From Polaromonas sp. (GTDB lineage Bacteria > Pseudomonadota > Gammaproteobacteria > Burkholderiales > Burkholderiaceae_C), in contig NZ_JAUXUP010000047.1 of assembly GCF_030680935.1 (NCBI RefSeq), positions 62,001 through 126,000 on the forward strand: a stretch of DNA of 64,000 nt, written 5' to 3'. The notes below the pieces were generated by a model. It saw only the letters and a list, made by a program, of their open reading frames with translations, was not told where the DNA came from and ran no database searches. Both the position numbers and the translations under genes were made by a program. Shown piece after piece: positions 10,980 to 24,766 of the stretch. How positions within the stretch are numbered: the stretch's first letter is position 1; every line of letters starts with the position of its first letter.

Positions 10980-11615
10980 TCAGGACTTTTTCTCGTCCGC
11001 GTTTGTCTTGTTGCGCTGGGACAGTGCCGCGATCAGCCCATCGACGCCCTTGGTCGAAATTTCCTGCGCAAACTGGGTGCGGTAGGTTTCCACCATCCAG
11101 ATACCAAGCACGTTCAAATCATAGATCTTCCAGCCTGTAGACGTTTTTTCCATGCGGTAATCGAGCTGGATCGGTTCGCTGCGGCCTATCACTTCGGTGC
11201 GCACGATCACTTCGTTGTCCGTTGGCGCAGCCCGCAGCGGCTTGACGCTGATGGTCTGGTCCTTGACCTGGGCAAGCGCGCCGGAATAGGTACGCACCAG
11301 CAGAATCTTGAACTCGTCCTGCAAGCGCTTTTGCTGCTCAGGTGTGGCCTGGCGCCAGTTCCGGCCTACGGCTGCAGCTGTCATGCGGGTGAAGTTCACA
11401 TTGGGCATGACTTTGCTGTCCACCAACGCAATGATTTTCCCGACATCACCACCTTGAATCGCCTTGTCCGACTTGATGCTGTCCAGCACCTCTGTAGAGG
11501 TGCGTTTGATGAGTGCGTCTGGCGCCTCACCCGAGGCGCGGGTCAGCGGGGCTGCCACAAGCAGGGCCAGGGCCAGCGATGCACCCACAAAATGACTAAA
11601 AAATCGACGGTTCAT
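10980..11615 (-). CDS. mlaC: periplasmic phospholipid-binding protein MlaC
   Basis: MlaC shuttles phospholipids across the periplasm between outer-membrane MlaA and inner-membrane MlaFEDB. The 211-residue protein begins with a cleavable signal peptide (MNRRFFSHFVGASLALALLVAAPLTRASG). The MlaC/Ttg2D fold follows, with VMPNVNFTRMTAAAVGRNWRQATPEQQKRLQDEFKILLVRTYSGAL and the lipid-pocket region GWKIYDLNVLGIWMVETYRTQF; both are recognisable family blocks. Length is normal. It is 153 bases downstream of mlaA, the largest gap in the mla operon; I see no clear promoter or terminator there. Confidence 0.96.
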   Translation of the reverse strand: MNRRFFSHFVGASLALALLVAAPLTRASGEAPDALIKRTSTEVLDSIKSDKAIQGGDVGKIIALVDSKVMPNVNFTRMTAAAVGRNWRQATPEQQKRLQDEFKILLVRTYSGALAQVKDQTISVKPLRAAPTDNEVIVRTEVIGRSEPIQLDYRMEKTSTGWKIYDLNVLGIWMVETYRTQFAQEISTKGVDGLIAALSQRNKTNADEKKS

Positions 11616-11768
11616 TGTGTTCCTTCATATCGCCAAGAGTATCTGCCGGGCCGGGGAGTCTCCGCAGCTGGTCAGCCAATGCTCAGGCCATGTAGTTGAT
11701 TGGACAGGGTCTGACCGCCATGGTTCACGCACATTGGGTGAAGTTCTGGCCGGGCATGTAAGTATTCT

Positions 11769-12515
11769 TTACCTGGCGGGCGCTGGTGCAGCCTTTTCAG
11801 GCAAATCATAACGTTCTTCGGTATCGCCGTTGGTCTCAAGAACGACGCCACGGCGCTGCAGGTAGGCATCGCGCGTGAAAGCGTATTTGTCGAGCGCTGC
11901 CTGGTCCAGAACCTCACCGGCGCGCAGCAGACTGGCGCGCAAGTCCACCGCACGCAGCACATACAGCGAGTTGCGCGTGGCGACATTGTCAATCTGCATC
12001 ACCAGATCGCCTTTGGAGTCGACCACCCGGGCGGCGGCATCACGCACGGTGGACGGCCCGAGCACCGGCAGAACGAGGTAGGGGCCAGTGGCCACGCCCC
12101 AGCGCCCGAGCGTATTGCCGAAGTCTTCGCGGTGCCGTTCAATCCCCATCAAGGTGGCCCAATCCAGCACGCCGCCCAGCCCGATCAGCGTATTCACGCT
12201 GACCCGCATGAAGCTGTCCACAGCCGCCTGCGGCTTGGCCTGTAGAACGTTGTTCACAAAGGACCAGACATCCGACAAATTGCCGAAAAAGTTGCCAACA
12301 CCGGTTCGCACCGGAGACGGCACCGTATTCTGGTAAGCCTGCGCCACCGGTTTGACGATGGCTTCGTCAAGGCCGTCGTTGAAGCGGGTCACGCTGCGGT
12401 TGAAAGGTTCGAAGGGGTCCCGTGGGTTGGGGCCGGTGGCACAGCCTTGCAGCAGTGCGAGCACCAGCAGCCCGGCCCACAGGCCGGGGCGTTTCAAAGT
12501 GATTCGTTTTTTCAT
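11769..12515 (-). CDS. mlaA: outer-membrane lipoprotein MlaA (VacJ)
   Basis: MlaA is an outer-membrane lipoprotein that removes misplaced phospholipids from the outer leaflet and passes them to MlaC. The 248-residue precursor has a lipoprotein signal ending LALLQGCATG, with the lipid-attached Cys in LQGC. It is followed by the family motifs DPFEPFNRSVTRFND, NFFGNLSDVWSFVNNVLQ, GIERHREDFGNTLGRWGV and GPYLVLPVLGPSTVRD. Unlike in E. coli, where mlaA is unlinked, it lies inside the mla operon and overlaps mlaD by 4 bases. This arrangement is common in betaproteobacteria. Confidence 0.97.
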   Translation of the reverse strand: MKKRITLKRPGLWAGLLVLALLQGCATGPNPRDPFEPFNRSVTRFNDGLDEAIVKPVAQAYQNTVPSPVRTGVGNFFGNLSDVWSFVNNVLQAKPQAAVDSFMRVSVNTLIGLGGVLDWATLMGIERHREDFGNTLGRWGVATGPYLVLPVLGPSTVRDAAARVVDSKGDLVMQIDNVATRNSLYVLRAVDLRASLLRAGEVLDQAALDKYAFTRDAYLQRRGVVLETNGDTEERYDLPEKAAPAPAR

Positions 12516-13018
12516 TTTTTTTCATTACTCCCTGTGGGCGGTGCAGCCACCGAGCCAGAACTGCTGTCCGCCGCCTTGCTGTACAAGAACTGGCTGATGA
12601 GATTTTCCAGCACAACCGCGGATTGCGTGCTGGAGATGGTGTCGCCGGTCGCCAGATTCTTCTCGCTGGATCCGGCCTCGATGCCAATGTACTGCTCACC
12701 GAGCAAACCACTGGTCAGTATTTTCAGGGAGCTGTCTTTTGGAAAGGAGTACCGGCTTTCCATCGCCAGCGTGACACGCGCCTGGAACGACTTATCGTCA
12801 AACACCAGCGACTCGACGCGGCCGACCACAACACCGCCGCTGCGCACTGCACCTTTGGGCTTGAGCCCCCCGACATTGTCAAACTTGGCGGTGACCCGGT
12901 AAGTGGACTGGAAGCTCAAGTTCAGCAAATTGGCGGCCTGGAGCGCCAAAAACAGGATGGCAGCAGCGCCGATCAGGACAAAAACGCCGACCCACACATC
13001 ATTTTTTGAGCGTTGCAC
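12512..13018 (-). CDS. mlaD: MCE-domain protein MlaD
   Basis: MlaD is the membrane-anchored MCE protein whose hexameric ring forms the periplasmic part of the MlaFEDB complex. The 168-residue product has one N-terminal transmembrane helix (VGVFVLIGAAAILFLALQAANLL) and a single MCE domain from about residue 38. Visible there are the FDNVGGLKPKGAVRSGGVVVGRVESL block and the hydrophobic pore-loop block SLKILTSGLLGEQYIGIEAG. The tail is Ser/Pro-rich. It lies 10 bases after mlaE and overlaps mlaA by 4 bases. Confidence 0.97.
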   Translation of the reverse strand: MQRSKNDVWVGVFVLIGAAAILFLALQAANLLNLSFQSTYRVTAKFDNVGGLKPKGAVRSGGVVVGRVESLVFDDKSFQARVTLAMESRYSFPKDSSLKILTSGLLGEQYIGIEAGSSEKNLATGDTISSTQSAVVLENLISQFLYSKAADSSSGSVAAPPTGSNEKK

Positions 13019-13028
13019 AACACCCTCC

Positions 13029-13808
13029 TCAAGTAAACATCATCGCGGTCAGGATGAAATCCAGACCCAGAACCGCCAGCGAAGCCACCACCACCGTACG
13101 CGTCGTGGCGCTGGCCACGCCTTCTGGCGTGGGTTGCGCCTCAAAACCCTGAAGCAGCGCAATAAAAGTGACGGTGAAGCCGAAAACCACACTCTTGATC
13201 ACTCCGTTGCCAACATCTTTCCAGACATCGACGCCGCCCTGGATCTGACTCCAGAAAGACCCGGCATCGACACCAATCATGACCACACCAACCGCCCATC
13301 CGCCAATCACACCCATCGCGCTGAACACACCCGCCAGCAAGGGCATGACAATCACGCCAGCCCAGAAACGGGGCGCCAGGATGCGTTGCACCGGGTCGAC
13401 GGCCATCATTTCCATGACGCTGATCTGCTCGCCGGCCTTCATGAGGCCAATTTCGGCTGTCAGCGAAGTGCCGGCCCGACCCGCGAACAGCAAGGCCGTC
13501 ACCACCGGCCCGAGTTCGCGCACCAGCGTCAGTGTGACCAGCAGGCCAAGCGCATCCGACGAGCCAAACCGCTGCAGCGTGTAGTACCCCTGCAGGCCAA
13601 ACACAAACCCGACAAACAGTCCGGATACCGCGATGATGACCAGCGAATAGTTGCCCAGGAAATGGATCTGGTCGCGCACCAAGCCAAAACGCCGGAAGGT
13701 CGAAGGCAGGGAAAGGAGAAGCCGCAGGAAAAGACGTGCACCCAGACCCACGTCTGCGAGTTTGCTGCGGGTGGCAAAGCCGACATCCGACGGTTTGTAC
13801 CAACTCAT
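13029..13808 (-). CDS. mlaE: phospholipid ABC transporter permease MlaE
   Basis: MlaE is the membrane permease of the MlaFEDB phospholipid transporter. The 259-residue protein shows the MlaE/YrbE family blocks GNYSLVIIAVSGLFVGFVFGLQGYYTL, ELGPVVTALLFAGRAGTSLTAEIGLMKAGEQ, MMAVDPVQRILAPRFWAGVI and a hydrophobic C-terminus. The GEQISVMEMMAVDP region is the coupling helix that touches MlaF. The start overlaps mlaF by 4 bases. Length and spacing are typical. Confidence 0.97.
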   Translation of the reverse strand: MSWYKPSDVGFATRSKLADVGLGARLFLRLLLSLPSTFRRFGLVRDQIHFLGNYSLVIIAVSGLFVGFVFGLQGYYTLQRFGSSDALGLLVTLTLVRELGPVVTALLFAGRAGTSLTAEIGLMKAGEQISVMEMMAVDPVQRILAPRFWAGVIVMPLLAGVFSAMGVIGGWAVGVVMIGVDAGSFWSQIQGGVDVWKDVGNGVIKSVVFGFTVTFIALLQGFEAQPTPEGVASATTRTVVVASLAVLGLDFILTAMMFT

Positions 13809-14659
13809 GAGACGGCACCTCGCTGCCGGGCGGCCTTGGGAAGGGGGCCAAAGTCATCCTCCACCGACACGCCAGGGTAGTGGAACTGAACCGGACCGTC
13901 GGGCAGCGCATTGACATACTGGTAGACCAGCGGATCGGTGCTTTTGCGGACCTGCTCGGGCGTTCCCTCGGTTGCAATTTTTCCGTTGGCCAGGATGATC
14001 ACGTGGTCGGCCACGGCAAAGGTCTGCTCCAGCTCGTGAGAGACAAAAATACTGGTCAGCCCCATGGCGTCGTTCAAATGCCGGATCAGCCGCGCCGCCG
14101 TTCCCAGCGAGATCGGGTCCAGACCGGAAAATGGCTCGTCGTACATCACCAGTTCGGGGTCCAGGGCGATGGCGCGTGCCAGCGCGATTCGCCGCGCCAT
14201 GCCGCCGGACACCTCGCTGGGCATGAGATCGCGCGCACCACGCAGGCCGACCGCGTTGAGCTTCATGAGCACGATGTCGCGAATCAAGGCCTCGGGCAGA
14301 TCCGTGTGTTCGTGCAGCGGAAAAGCCACATTTTCGTAAACGCTCAAATCGGCAAACAGCGCGCCAAACTGGAAAAGCATGCCCATGCGGCGCCGCGCCG
14401 CGTAGATCTGCTCCTGGTCCATGCGAGTGACATCCTGGCCATCAAACAGCAATTCGCCGCGCTGGGCCCGGATCTGGCCGCCAATGAGCCGCAAGATGGT
14501 TGTTTTGCCGCCCCCTGAAGCCCCCATCAGTGCAGTCACCTTGCCACGGGGCACCGACAGTGAAATGTCATCGAGTATTACGCGCTCGCCCTGCACACCT
14601 GGATAAGCAAATGTCAGGTGTTTGAATTCGACCAGGGAAGAAGGGGCGCTATCGGGCAT
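13805..14659 (-). CDS. mlaF: phospholipid ABC transporter ATPase MlaF
   Basis: MlaF is the ATPase of the MlaFEDB complex. Walker A is GASGGGKTTILRL, the signature is EVSGGMARRIALARA, Walker B is LVMYDEPFSGLDPIS and the H-loop is IFVSHELEQTF. The C-terminus has extra residues after PLVYQYVNALPDGPVQFHYPG, the region that contacts the neighbouring MlaF in known structures. I place the start at the ATG giving MPDSAPSSLVEFKHLTFAYPG because homologues start about there. An in-frame ATG 54 bases upstream (14713) gives 302 residues instead. Neither has a good ribosome site. It is the first gene of the long minus-strand block. Confidence 0.95.
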   Translation of the reverse strand: MPDSAPSSLVEFKHLTFAYPGVQGERVILDDISLSVPRGKVTALMGASGGGKTTILRLIGGQIRAQRGELLFDGQDVTRMDQEQIYAARRRMGMLFQFGALFADLSVYENVAFPLHEHTDLPEALIRDIVLMKLNAVGLRGARDLMPSEVSGGMARRIALARAIALDPELVMYDEPFSGLDPISLGTAARLIRHLNDAMGLTSIFVSHELEQTFAVADHVIILANGKIATEGTPEQVRKSTDPLVYQYVNALPDGPVQFHYPGVSVEDDFGPLPKAARQRGAVS

Positions 14660-14854
14660 GGGGCAGAAAATTTCAGGCGGTGGACCGAGCCTGCTGGCAA
14701 TGGGCTCAATCATAAAGGTTTACGCCGTGCAGGCGGCAAAAAGCCCTGCCATTCCCTTCGGATCCGCCCCCATGAACATGGGATCAGCCCGGCGCCGGAG
14801 CACGCCGTGCCCCGCATTTGAAGCCCTGTTTCAGCCGAAATTTATGGAAATTCT

Positions 14855-14903
14855 GGCTGTAGCCCTTATACGAAGAGCGTAAGCAGCTGCTATTTTCATA
14901 GCA
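14855..14903 (-). repeat. family A dispersed repeat, copy 3
   Basis: Read on the minus strand this is tgctatgaaaatagcagctg, cttacgctcttcgtataagg, then gctacagcc. It lies in the 289-base gap between gltD and mlaF, 45 bases after the gltD stop codon. The left part forms GCTAT/ATAGC arms. Apart from this repeat the gap shows no gene. A promoter for the mla operon is expected between this copy and mlaF, but none is clear. Confidence 0.85.
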
Positions 14904-14948
14904 TATTTGACTTCAAACACGAAGCGCAGGTCCCCCGGCACCACTCGC

Positions 14949-16427
14949 TCATCGTGGCAGGTCGCTGTATCCCATCAGGAATTCGTCCACAGAACGCGCG
15001 GCCTGACGGCCTTCCCTGATGGCCCACACCACCAGGCTTTGTCCACGCCGGATATCACCCGCCGCAAACACCTTGGGTACGTTGGTCGCGTAACCGCCAA
15101 TGAAGTCGGTGCTGGCTTTGGCATTGCCGCGCCCGTCTTTTTCGATGCCAAACGCATCGAGCACGGCGGATACCGGGGCCACAAAGCCCATGGCCAGCAG
15201 CACCAGGTCGGCCTTGAGCGTCTGTTCAGAGCCAGCCAGCTCGACCATCTTCCCGTCTTTCCACTCGACGCGCACTGTCTTCAGGCCAGTGACTTTACCG
15301 TTTTCCCCGAGCAGTTCCTTGGTGGAAATGGCAAATTCGCGGTCACAGCCCTCTTCGTGCGAGGACGAGGTGCGCAGCTTGATCGGCCAGTAAGGCCAGG
15401 TCATGGGGCGGTTTTCCTCTTCCGGAGGCTCCGGCATCAGCTCGAACTGCGTGACGCTGGCCGCGCCGTGGCGGTTGCTGGTCCCCACACAGTCGGAGCC
15501 GGTGTCGCCGCCGCCAATGACGATCACGTGTTTGCCATCGGCACGCAGCTGGTCCTTGACCTTGTCACCGGCATTGACCTTGTTTTGCTGCGGCAAAAAT
15601 TCCATCGCGAAATGGATGCCATTCAAATCACGTCCGGGCACCGGCAAATCGCGCGACTGCTCGGCACCGCCGGTCAGCAGCACGGCATCAAAATCCTTTT
15701 GCAACTGCTCGGGGGTGATGGTTTCCTTGGCCCAGTTGGTGACTCTGGAGTCCTTGCCAAGCGGGTCTTTGGCAGCGCCCACCATGACGCCGGTGCGGAA
15801 GGTCACGCCTTCGGCCTGCATCTGCGTCACACGCCGGTCGATATGGATTTTTTCCATCTTGAAATCGGGAATGCCGTAACGCAGCAGGCCGCCAACACGG
15901 TCGTTCTTTTCAAACAGGGTCACGTCATGGCCCACGCGTGCCAGTTGCTGCGCAGCGGCCATGCCAGCGGGGCCGGAGCCGACCACAGCCACTTTTTTGC
16001 CTGTCTTGTGCTGCGGAGGCTGCGGCTCGACCCAGCCCTCGGCCCAGGCGCGGTCGATGATGGCGTGTTCGATGGACTTGATGCCCACCGCGTCGTCATT
16101 CACGTTGAGCGTGCAGGCTGCCTCGCAGGGTGCCGGGCAGATGCGACCGGTGAACTCCGGGAAATTGTTGGTGCTGTGCAGGGTGTCAATCGCGCTTTTC
16201 CAGTCGGCGCGGAACACCATGTCGTTGAAGTCGGGAATGATGTTGTTGACCGGGCAACCGCTGTTGCAAAACGGCGTACCGCAGTCCATGCAGCGCGCGG
16301 CCTGCTTGTTGGCCTGCGCGTCATCGAGGCCGATCACGAACTCCTTGTAGTTTTTCAGGCGCTCGGGAACAGGCTTGTAGCCCTCCTCGATGCGTTCGTA
16401 TTCCATGAAACCGGTGACTTTACCCAT
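14949..16427 (-). CDS. gltD: glutamate synthase (NADPH) small subunit GltD
   Basis: GltD oxidises NADPH and passes electrons through FAD and iron-sulfur clusters to GltB for glutamate formation from glutamine and 2-oxoglutarate. The 492-residue protein has N-terminal cluster cysteines in [14 protein letters not shown] and CPAPCEAAC. It has the FAD-binding motif [17 protein letters not shown] and the NADPH-binding motif [17 protein letters not shown]. The C-terminal [21 protein letters not shown] block is typical. It follows gltB by 24 bases. Length and motifs are those of the bacterial NADPH-type beta subunit. Confidence 0.98.
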   Translation of the reverse strand: MGKVTGFMEYERIEEGYKPVPERLKNYKEFVIGLDDAQANKQAARCMDCGTPFCNSGCPVNNIIPDFNDMVFRADWKSAIDTLHSTNNFPEFTGRICPAPCEAACTLNVNDDAVGIKSIEHAIIDRAWAEGWVEPQPPQHKTGKKVAVVGSGPAGMAAAQQLARVGHDVTLFEKNDRVGGLLRYGIPDFKMEKIHIDRRVTQMQAEGVTFRTGVMVGAAKDPLGKDSRVTNWAKETITPEQLQKDFDAVLLTGGAEQSRDLPVPGRDLNGIHFAMEFLPQQNKVNAGDKVKDQLRADGKHVIVIGGGDTGSDCVGTSNRHGAASVTQFELMPEPPEEENRPMTWPYWPIKLRTSSSHEEGCDREFAISTKELLGENGKVTGLKTVRVEWKDGKMVELAGSEQTLKADLVLLAMGFVAPVSAVLDAFGIEKDGRGNAKASTDFIGGYATNVPKVFAAGDIRRGQSLVVWAIREGRQAARSVDEFLMGYSDLPR

Positions 16428-16451
16428 GTGGCTACTCCAGATACTTTTTGT

Positions 16452-21242
<4,791 letters not shown>

Positions 21243-21421
21243 GGCGCACTCCTGGTCGATGGGTGGACGGCGGCGGTGGCAAAGAATGCACAGCCGACCC
21301 TGTCCTGCCTGGTTTCATAAATTTTCGCTGGATAGACAGCATAGTGCAGTGCAACAACAATGCCAAGCCAAACAATTAGGGTCAGATTCTTATTGATTTC
21401 GCTGGAAATCTGTCAACAATT

Positions 21422-22222
21422 AATTGGGGACATGTTAAAAAATGGGAATTTCTCAATCAAATCAAGCCACGAGACTCAAGGTCGCGCTTCACGCGCTGGA
21501 CGACCTGCCGTATTTTTGCTCACTCTTCGTGCCGTGCGTGTTTGCAAATCGGCGACAAAAGCAGCATCACCCAAGGCCCAGCCATTCAAGGTGGATTGCG
21601 TCAGCGCCACTTGCCGATCAGCCGACACCCCGCCATGCACCATTTCTGCGTAGGCGGCCTCACGTGCAAATGGCGTGTTGCCGAGCGTCCAGAACAGCGG
21701 ATGCGGCGTCACCAGCCTGTCCACCCGCAGGCCGGCGTAGTGGCCATGGCTGGACCACGGGTAGTCGCGCGCCTGGGCCACCAGTCCATGGCGCACGGGA
21801 TTGAGGTCGATGTAGATCATGCACGGCAACAGGTAAGTTTCGGGCTGGATCACGGTGGATCGATAGCGCCCTTCCCACAAGGTGCCGGTCCGACCCTGGC
21901 TGTCGTTGAAATAGCGCACGTAACGCCGGCCTATGGCCTGCATCATCTGCGGCACAGCCCCTGTGGTTTCCGGCGTCGCCAGCAAATGGAAGTGGTTGTC
22001 CATCAGCACATAGGCGTGAAGGGACACAGCGAACTTTCTGGCGCTCTCGTCAATCAACGCCAGCAAGGTCTGGTAGTCGGCTGCGGACGTGGCAATGGCC
22101 TGCCGGTTGTTGCCGCGCTGGATGACATGCTGCGGATAGCCGGGAAGGGTGAGACGGGGAAGACGGGCCATGGGGTGATGCGCTGAGGTGCAGCGCATCA
22201 TAAAGCGGATCTGTCCCCGATT
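21422..22222. mobile_element. REP-associated transposase element with imperfect terminal inverted repeats
   Basis: The transposase gene is flanked by related sequences in opposite orientation: AATTGGGGACATGT at 21422-21435 and, read on the other strand, AATCGGGGACAGAT at 22209-22222 (11 of 14 positions agree). Just outside the left end, GTCAGATT (21381-21388) and AATCTGTC (21407-21414) can form a REP-like stem with one mismatch. The right repeat contains the stop codon of the next gene (the binding protein ending at 22221). The boundaries are my reading of the inverted repeats. No direct target duplication is visible. Confidence 0.6.
21476..22171 (-). CDS. REP-associated tyrosine transposase (Y1/IS200-like, RAYT)
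   Basis: This 231-residue protein is a Y1-type single-strand transposase of the RAYT group. It starts MARLPRLTLPGYPQHVIQRG, the classic N-terminus. The HUH motif is in YVLMDNHFHLLATPE, and the catalytic tyrosine is in QAIGRRYVRYFND, followed by GTLWEGRYRSTVI and YIDLNPVRHGLVAQARDYPWSSHGHYAG, all family blocks. The frame stays open 69 codons further upstream, but homologues start at this ATG. RAYTs are usually single-copy, vertically kept genes that cut and move REP hairpins. The C-terminus (ARRVSKNTAGRPAREARP) looks complete, so the enzyme may be functional. Confidence 0.92.
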   Translation of the reverse strand: MARLPRLTLPGYPQHVIQRGNNRQAIATSAADYQTLLALIDESARKFAVSLHAYVLMDNHFHLLATPETTGAVPQMMQAIGRRYVRYFNDSQGRTGTLWEGRYRSTVIQPETYLLPCMIYIDLNPVRHGLVAQARDYPWSSHGHYAGLRVDRLVTPHPLFWTLGNTPFAREAAYAEMVHGGVSADRQVALTQSTLNGWALGDAAFVADLQTRTARRVSKNTAGRPAREARP

Positions 22223-23369
22223 AGCGAACCACCTTGCCGTCAGGCGTGATGGTGACCAGATCCACCAAGCGCACGGATTCGTATTTTTTGGCGCGCAGAT
22301 TGACGCGATAACCGCCGACGTCGTAGTCGGTGATGGACTCAAACGCTTTCTGGAGCGCTGCCCGGTCCACCTTGCCACCTGCGGCGCTGCGCCTCACGCC
22401 TTCCGCAAACGTGCGGGCGGCGATGTAGCCCTCGACACTTTCATAACTCGGGTTCTGGTCGGTCTGATTCAATACGTCCAGGTATTCCTTGATGATGGGC
22501 GTCCCCGCACTGCGCGGCGACGGCACCACCTGGGAGATGACAACGCCGCCAATCTCCTTGCCTAGTGCCGTGAACAGCGGATCGATTCCGACCACGGAAA
22601 AGTTCAGGAACTGACCGGCGAAACCGGTTTTTCGCATGGCGCGGATAAAGGCGGCGGAGGTATTGAACAGGCTGACCTGGATGATGGCCTGGGCATTGGA
22701 CTTGGCCAGCAAGGCTACCGCCGCATCCACCTTGTCACTGTTGACTGGAGAAAAAGCACTTGCTACCAACGGCGGCAGCTTCAGGTCCACCAGCGCCTGG
22801 TTGACCGCCGCGAGCCCGGCGCGACCCATGGCGTCGTCTTCAGCAAACACTGCAATGCGACTCTGGTTGAGCGTCGCGCAGTGGCGCACCATCTTGTAGG
22901 CCTCATCGGCCAACGCCGGCCGGATATGGAATGCATTGCGCAGGGAAGCATCGCGCAAAGCGTCGGACGCTGCAAAAGGCGCAAAAAACAGGGCGTTTGC
23001 GGATTTGGCAATGGCGAAGGCCGCATCACAGCTCGCCGTTCCGACAAAACCGAACAAGGCATCGACGTCCTCATCGATCAGTTGTTTGGCGTTGTCCGCA
23101 GCCTTTGCCGGGTTGTAACCATCGTCGAGCGCCTTGACCTCAATCCGGTAACCGGCCGCACCATTTTTGGCGTTGATCGCATCGAAATAGAGCTTGGCAC
23201 CGTTCAGGTAGGCCAGGCCAATCTGGTCGGCCGCACCGGTCAAAGGGACCGATTGCCCGATCACCAGTTTGCGGCCACCCTTCCCTGTCTGAGACCAGAC
23301 CGCAGGACTGAAAACTGCTGCACCAGCAGACAAAGCGCTCACGATGAGTGCACGACGATGGATTTTCAT
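22221..23369 (-). CDS. periplasmic binding protein of the branched-chain amino acid type
   Basis: This 382-residue protein has a signal peptide (MKIHRRALIVSALSAGAAVFSPAVWSQ) and the type I periplasmic-binding fold of the Leu/Ile/Val family (Peripla_BP_6). Blocks include VIGQSVPLTGAADQIGLAYLNGAKLYFDAIN, KALDDGYNPAKAADNAKQLIDEDVDALFG and the C-terminal YESVEGYIAARTFAEGVRR. No permease or ATPase of the Liv type is nearby, so it is an orphan. Such orphans in Comamonadaceae may serve as the sensing or uptake component of an unlinked system. The substrate is unknown. The stop codon lies within the terminal repeat of the RAYT element, so insertion stopped right at the gene end. Confidence 0.9.
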   Translation of the reverse strand: MKIHRRALIVSALSAGAAVFSPAVWSQTGKGGRKLVIGQSVPLTGAADQIGLAYLNGAKLYFDAINAKNGAAGYRIEVKALDDGYNPAKAADNAKQLIDEDVDALFGFVGTASCDAAFAIAKSANALFFAPFAASDALRDASLRNAFHIRPALADEAYKMVRHCATLNQSRIAVFAEDDAMGRAGLAAVNQALVDLKLPPLVASAFSPVNSDKVDAAVALLAKSNAQAIIQVSLFNTSAAFIRAMRKTGFAGQFLNFSVVGIDPLFTALGKEIGGVVISQVVPSPRSAGTPIIKEYLDVLNQTDQNPSYESVEGYIAARTFAEGVRRSAAGGKVDRAALQKAFESITDYDVGGYRVNLRAKKYESVRLVDLVTITPDGKVVR

Positions 23370-23557
23370 ACAAGCCTTTGCGAGAGTTTCCGCTGCTTAC
23401 GCAAGATGGATGCCGCCCCCGGAGCGGATCAGCTTTTGTAAGAAATTGAACAATGGTGAAGGTTAATTCTTTCACCCCTCGAATAGCGGGGCGCCGGATG
23501 CCAACACGTTATAAGGTTATGCCGGCCTGCGGCTGCCAGCGGACGGTAAATGGATAC

Positions 23558-24766
23558 TCAAGCCCGTCTGAGTAGCATCTGGATGCGCCAAGCCAACAAT
23601 AGCCCGGCCACTGAGCAGGCCCCGGTCACCACCCAAGTCCATTGCCAGTGACCGGCCTGCGCGGCCACACCCGCCACCAGCGGTGGCCCGAAGAATTGCC
23701 CCAGTGCTGACCATTGCTGCACCCAGCCGACGGTGGTCGGCACTGCTTGCGCGCCCGGCGCGAGCCGAACCGCGAGACTGAACAGCGTTCCGGGAATCAG
23801 GCCGCCGAACATGGAAAACACCAGCACGGCGAGGTACTGTATTTTCGGATGGGCCGCGACGCCGAAAGCGACCAGGGTACCAAGAGCCATCGCCACAAAA
23901 CCCGTTGCCAGCAAGGCGACAGGCGCCGTGCCGCGGTGCAACAGGCGGCCTGCGGCCAGGTTGCCGATGATGTTGACGCCTGCGGCCAACGCCGTGAGCC
24001 AGGCCGTGGCGCCCGCCGCCACGCCGGCCTGCGCGTAGATAGACGGAAGAAATCCGACCACAGCCATCCATTGCCCCGAATACATCGCAAAACTCAGGGC
24101 CACCAGCCAGGCACCGCGCGATCGCAAGGTCAGCATGAGCAAGGCGCGCCACGGGGACGTCTCTGCCCTCAACGGCGGGCCCGCTGGCAGACCCGGCGCC
24201 TGCCTATCGGCTGGCACCCGCAAAAAGACCAGGGCCGCCAGCACCACCGCCAGAGCGGACAGGCCCCACCACCACAAACGCCAGCCCCAAGCAGCATCGG
24301 CCAGCGACATCACTGCAGGGCCGGTCAGCAAGGCCAGCGCCGCACCCAGCGGCATGTAAGCACCCCATCCGCCGAGCACCCGGCTCAACTGCCCGGCGGG
24401 CACCAGCACGCGCAGCAATCCGGGCGCGGGTAATACCACGCACAAAAAACCAAGACCCTCCAGTGAACGAGACAACAGCAAGGCGGCGGCGGTCTGCGCG
24501 GCGCCGCCCAGCGCGCTGGCCCCGGCGAGCACCAGCAAGCCGGTCAGCACACTTCGCCGCGGGCCCCAGCGCTGGATCAGCAAGCCGGCAGGCAGGCCCA
24601 ACGCCATGCCCGCGAGTTGCACCAGCGAAAGTAAAAACCCCGCCTGAAGCAGCGACACCCCCATGGCCTGCTGCAAAACCGGCAGCGCCGGCGGCAACTT
24701 GGCAACATGCAGCGCAGCCACCACCCCAGCGGCAATCACACACCCGGCGGGATGCAGCAACTTCAC
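23558..24766 (-). CDS. MFS transporter (CynX/NimT-like)
   Basis: This 402-residue membrane protein has about twelve hydrophobic segments and the major-facilitator loop motif GLLIQRWGPRRSVLTGLLV between helices 2 and 3. The two halves are similar in layout, and the central loop includes RVPADRQAPGLPAGPP. It resembles the cyanate/nitroimidazole-type MFS proteins in general appearance only. Substrate and direction are unknown. It overlaps the end of dgt by 4 bases and is thus the last gene of the aroK-aroB-dgt group. The 188 bases after it contain only a weak GC hairpin (CCCC/GGGG arms near 23477-23493) that might end the transcript. Confidence 0.88.
   Translation of the reverse strand: MKLLHPAGCVIAAGVVAALHVAKLPPALPVLQQAMGVSLLQAGFLLSLVQLAGMALGLPAGLLIQRWGPRRSVLTGLLVLAGASALGGAAQTAAALLLSRSLEGLGFLCVVLPAPGLLRVLVPAGQLSRVLGGWGAYMPLGAALALLTGPAVMSLADAAWGWRLWWWGLSALAVVLAALVFLRVPADRQAPGLPAGPPLRAETSPWRALLMLTLRSRGAWLVALSFAMYSGQWMAVVGFLPSIYAQAGVAAGATAWLTALAAGVNIIGNLAAGRLLHRGTAPVALLATGFVAMALGTLVAFGVAAHPKIQYLAVLVFSMFGGLIPGTLFSLAVRLAPGAQAVPTTVGWVQQWSALGQFFGPPLVAGVAAQAGHWQWTWVVTGACSVAGLLLAWRIQMLLRRA

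Noticed and set aside
23389..23412. Possible tenth family A copy upstream of the binding-protein gene (gctgcttacgcaagatggat)
   Set aside because: Only the GCTGCTTACGC core and a weak GGATGCC end match. The left hairpin and the AAGGGCT part are missing, so it may be a decayed copy or chance.
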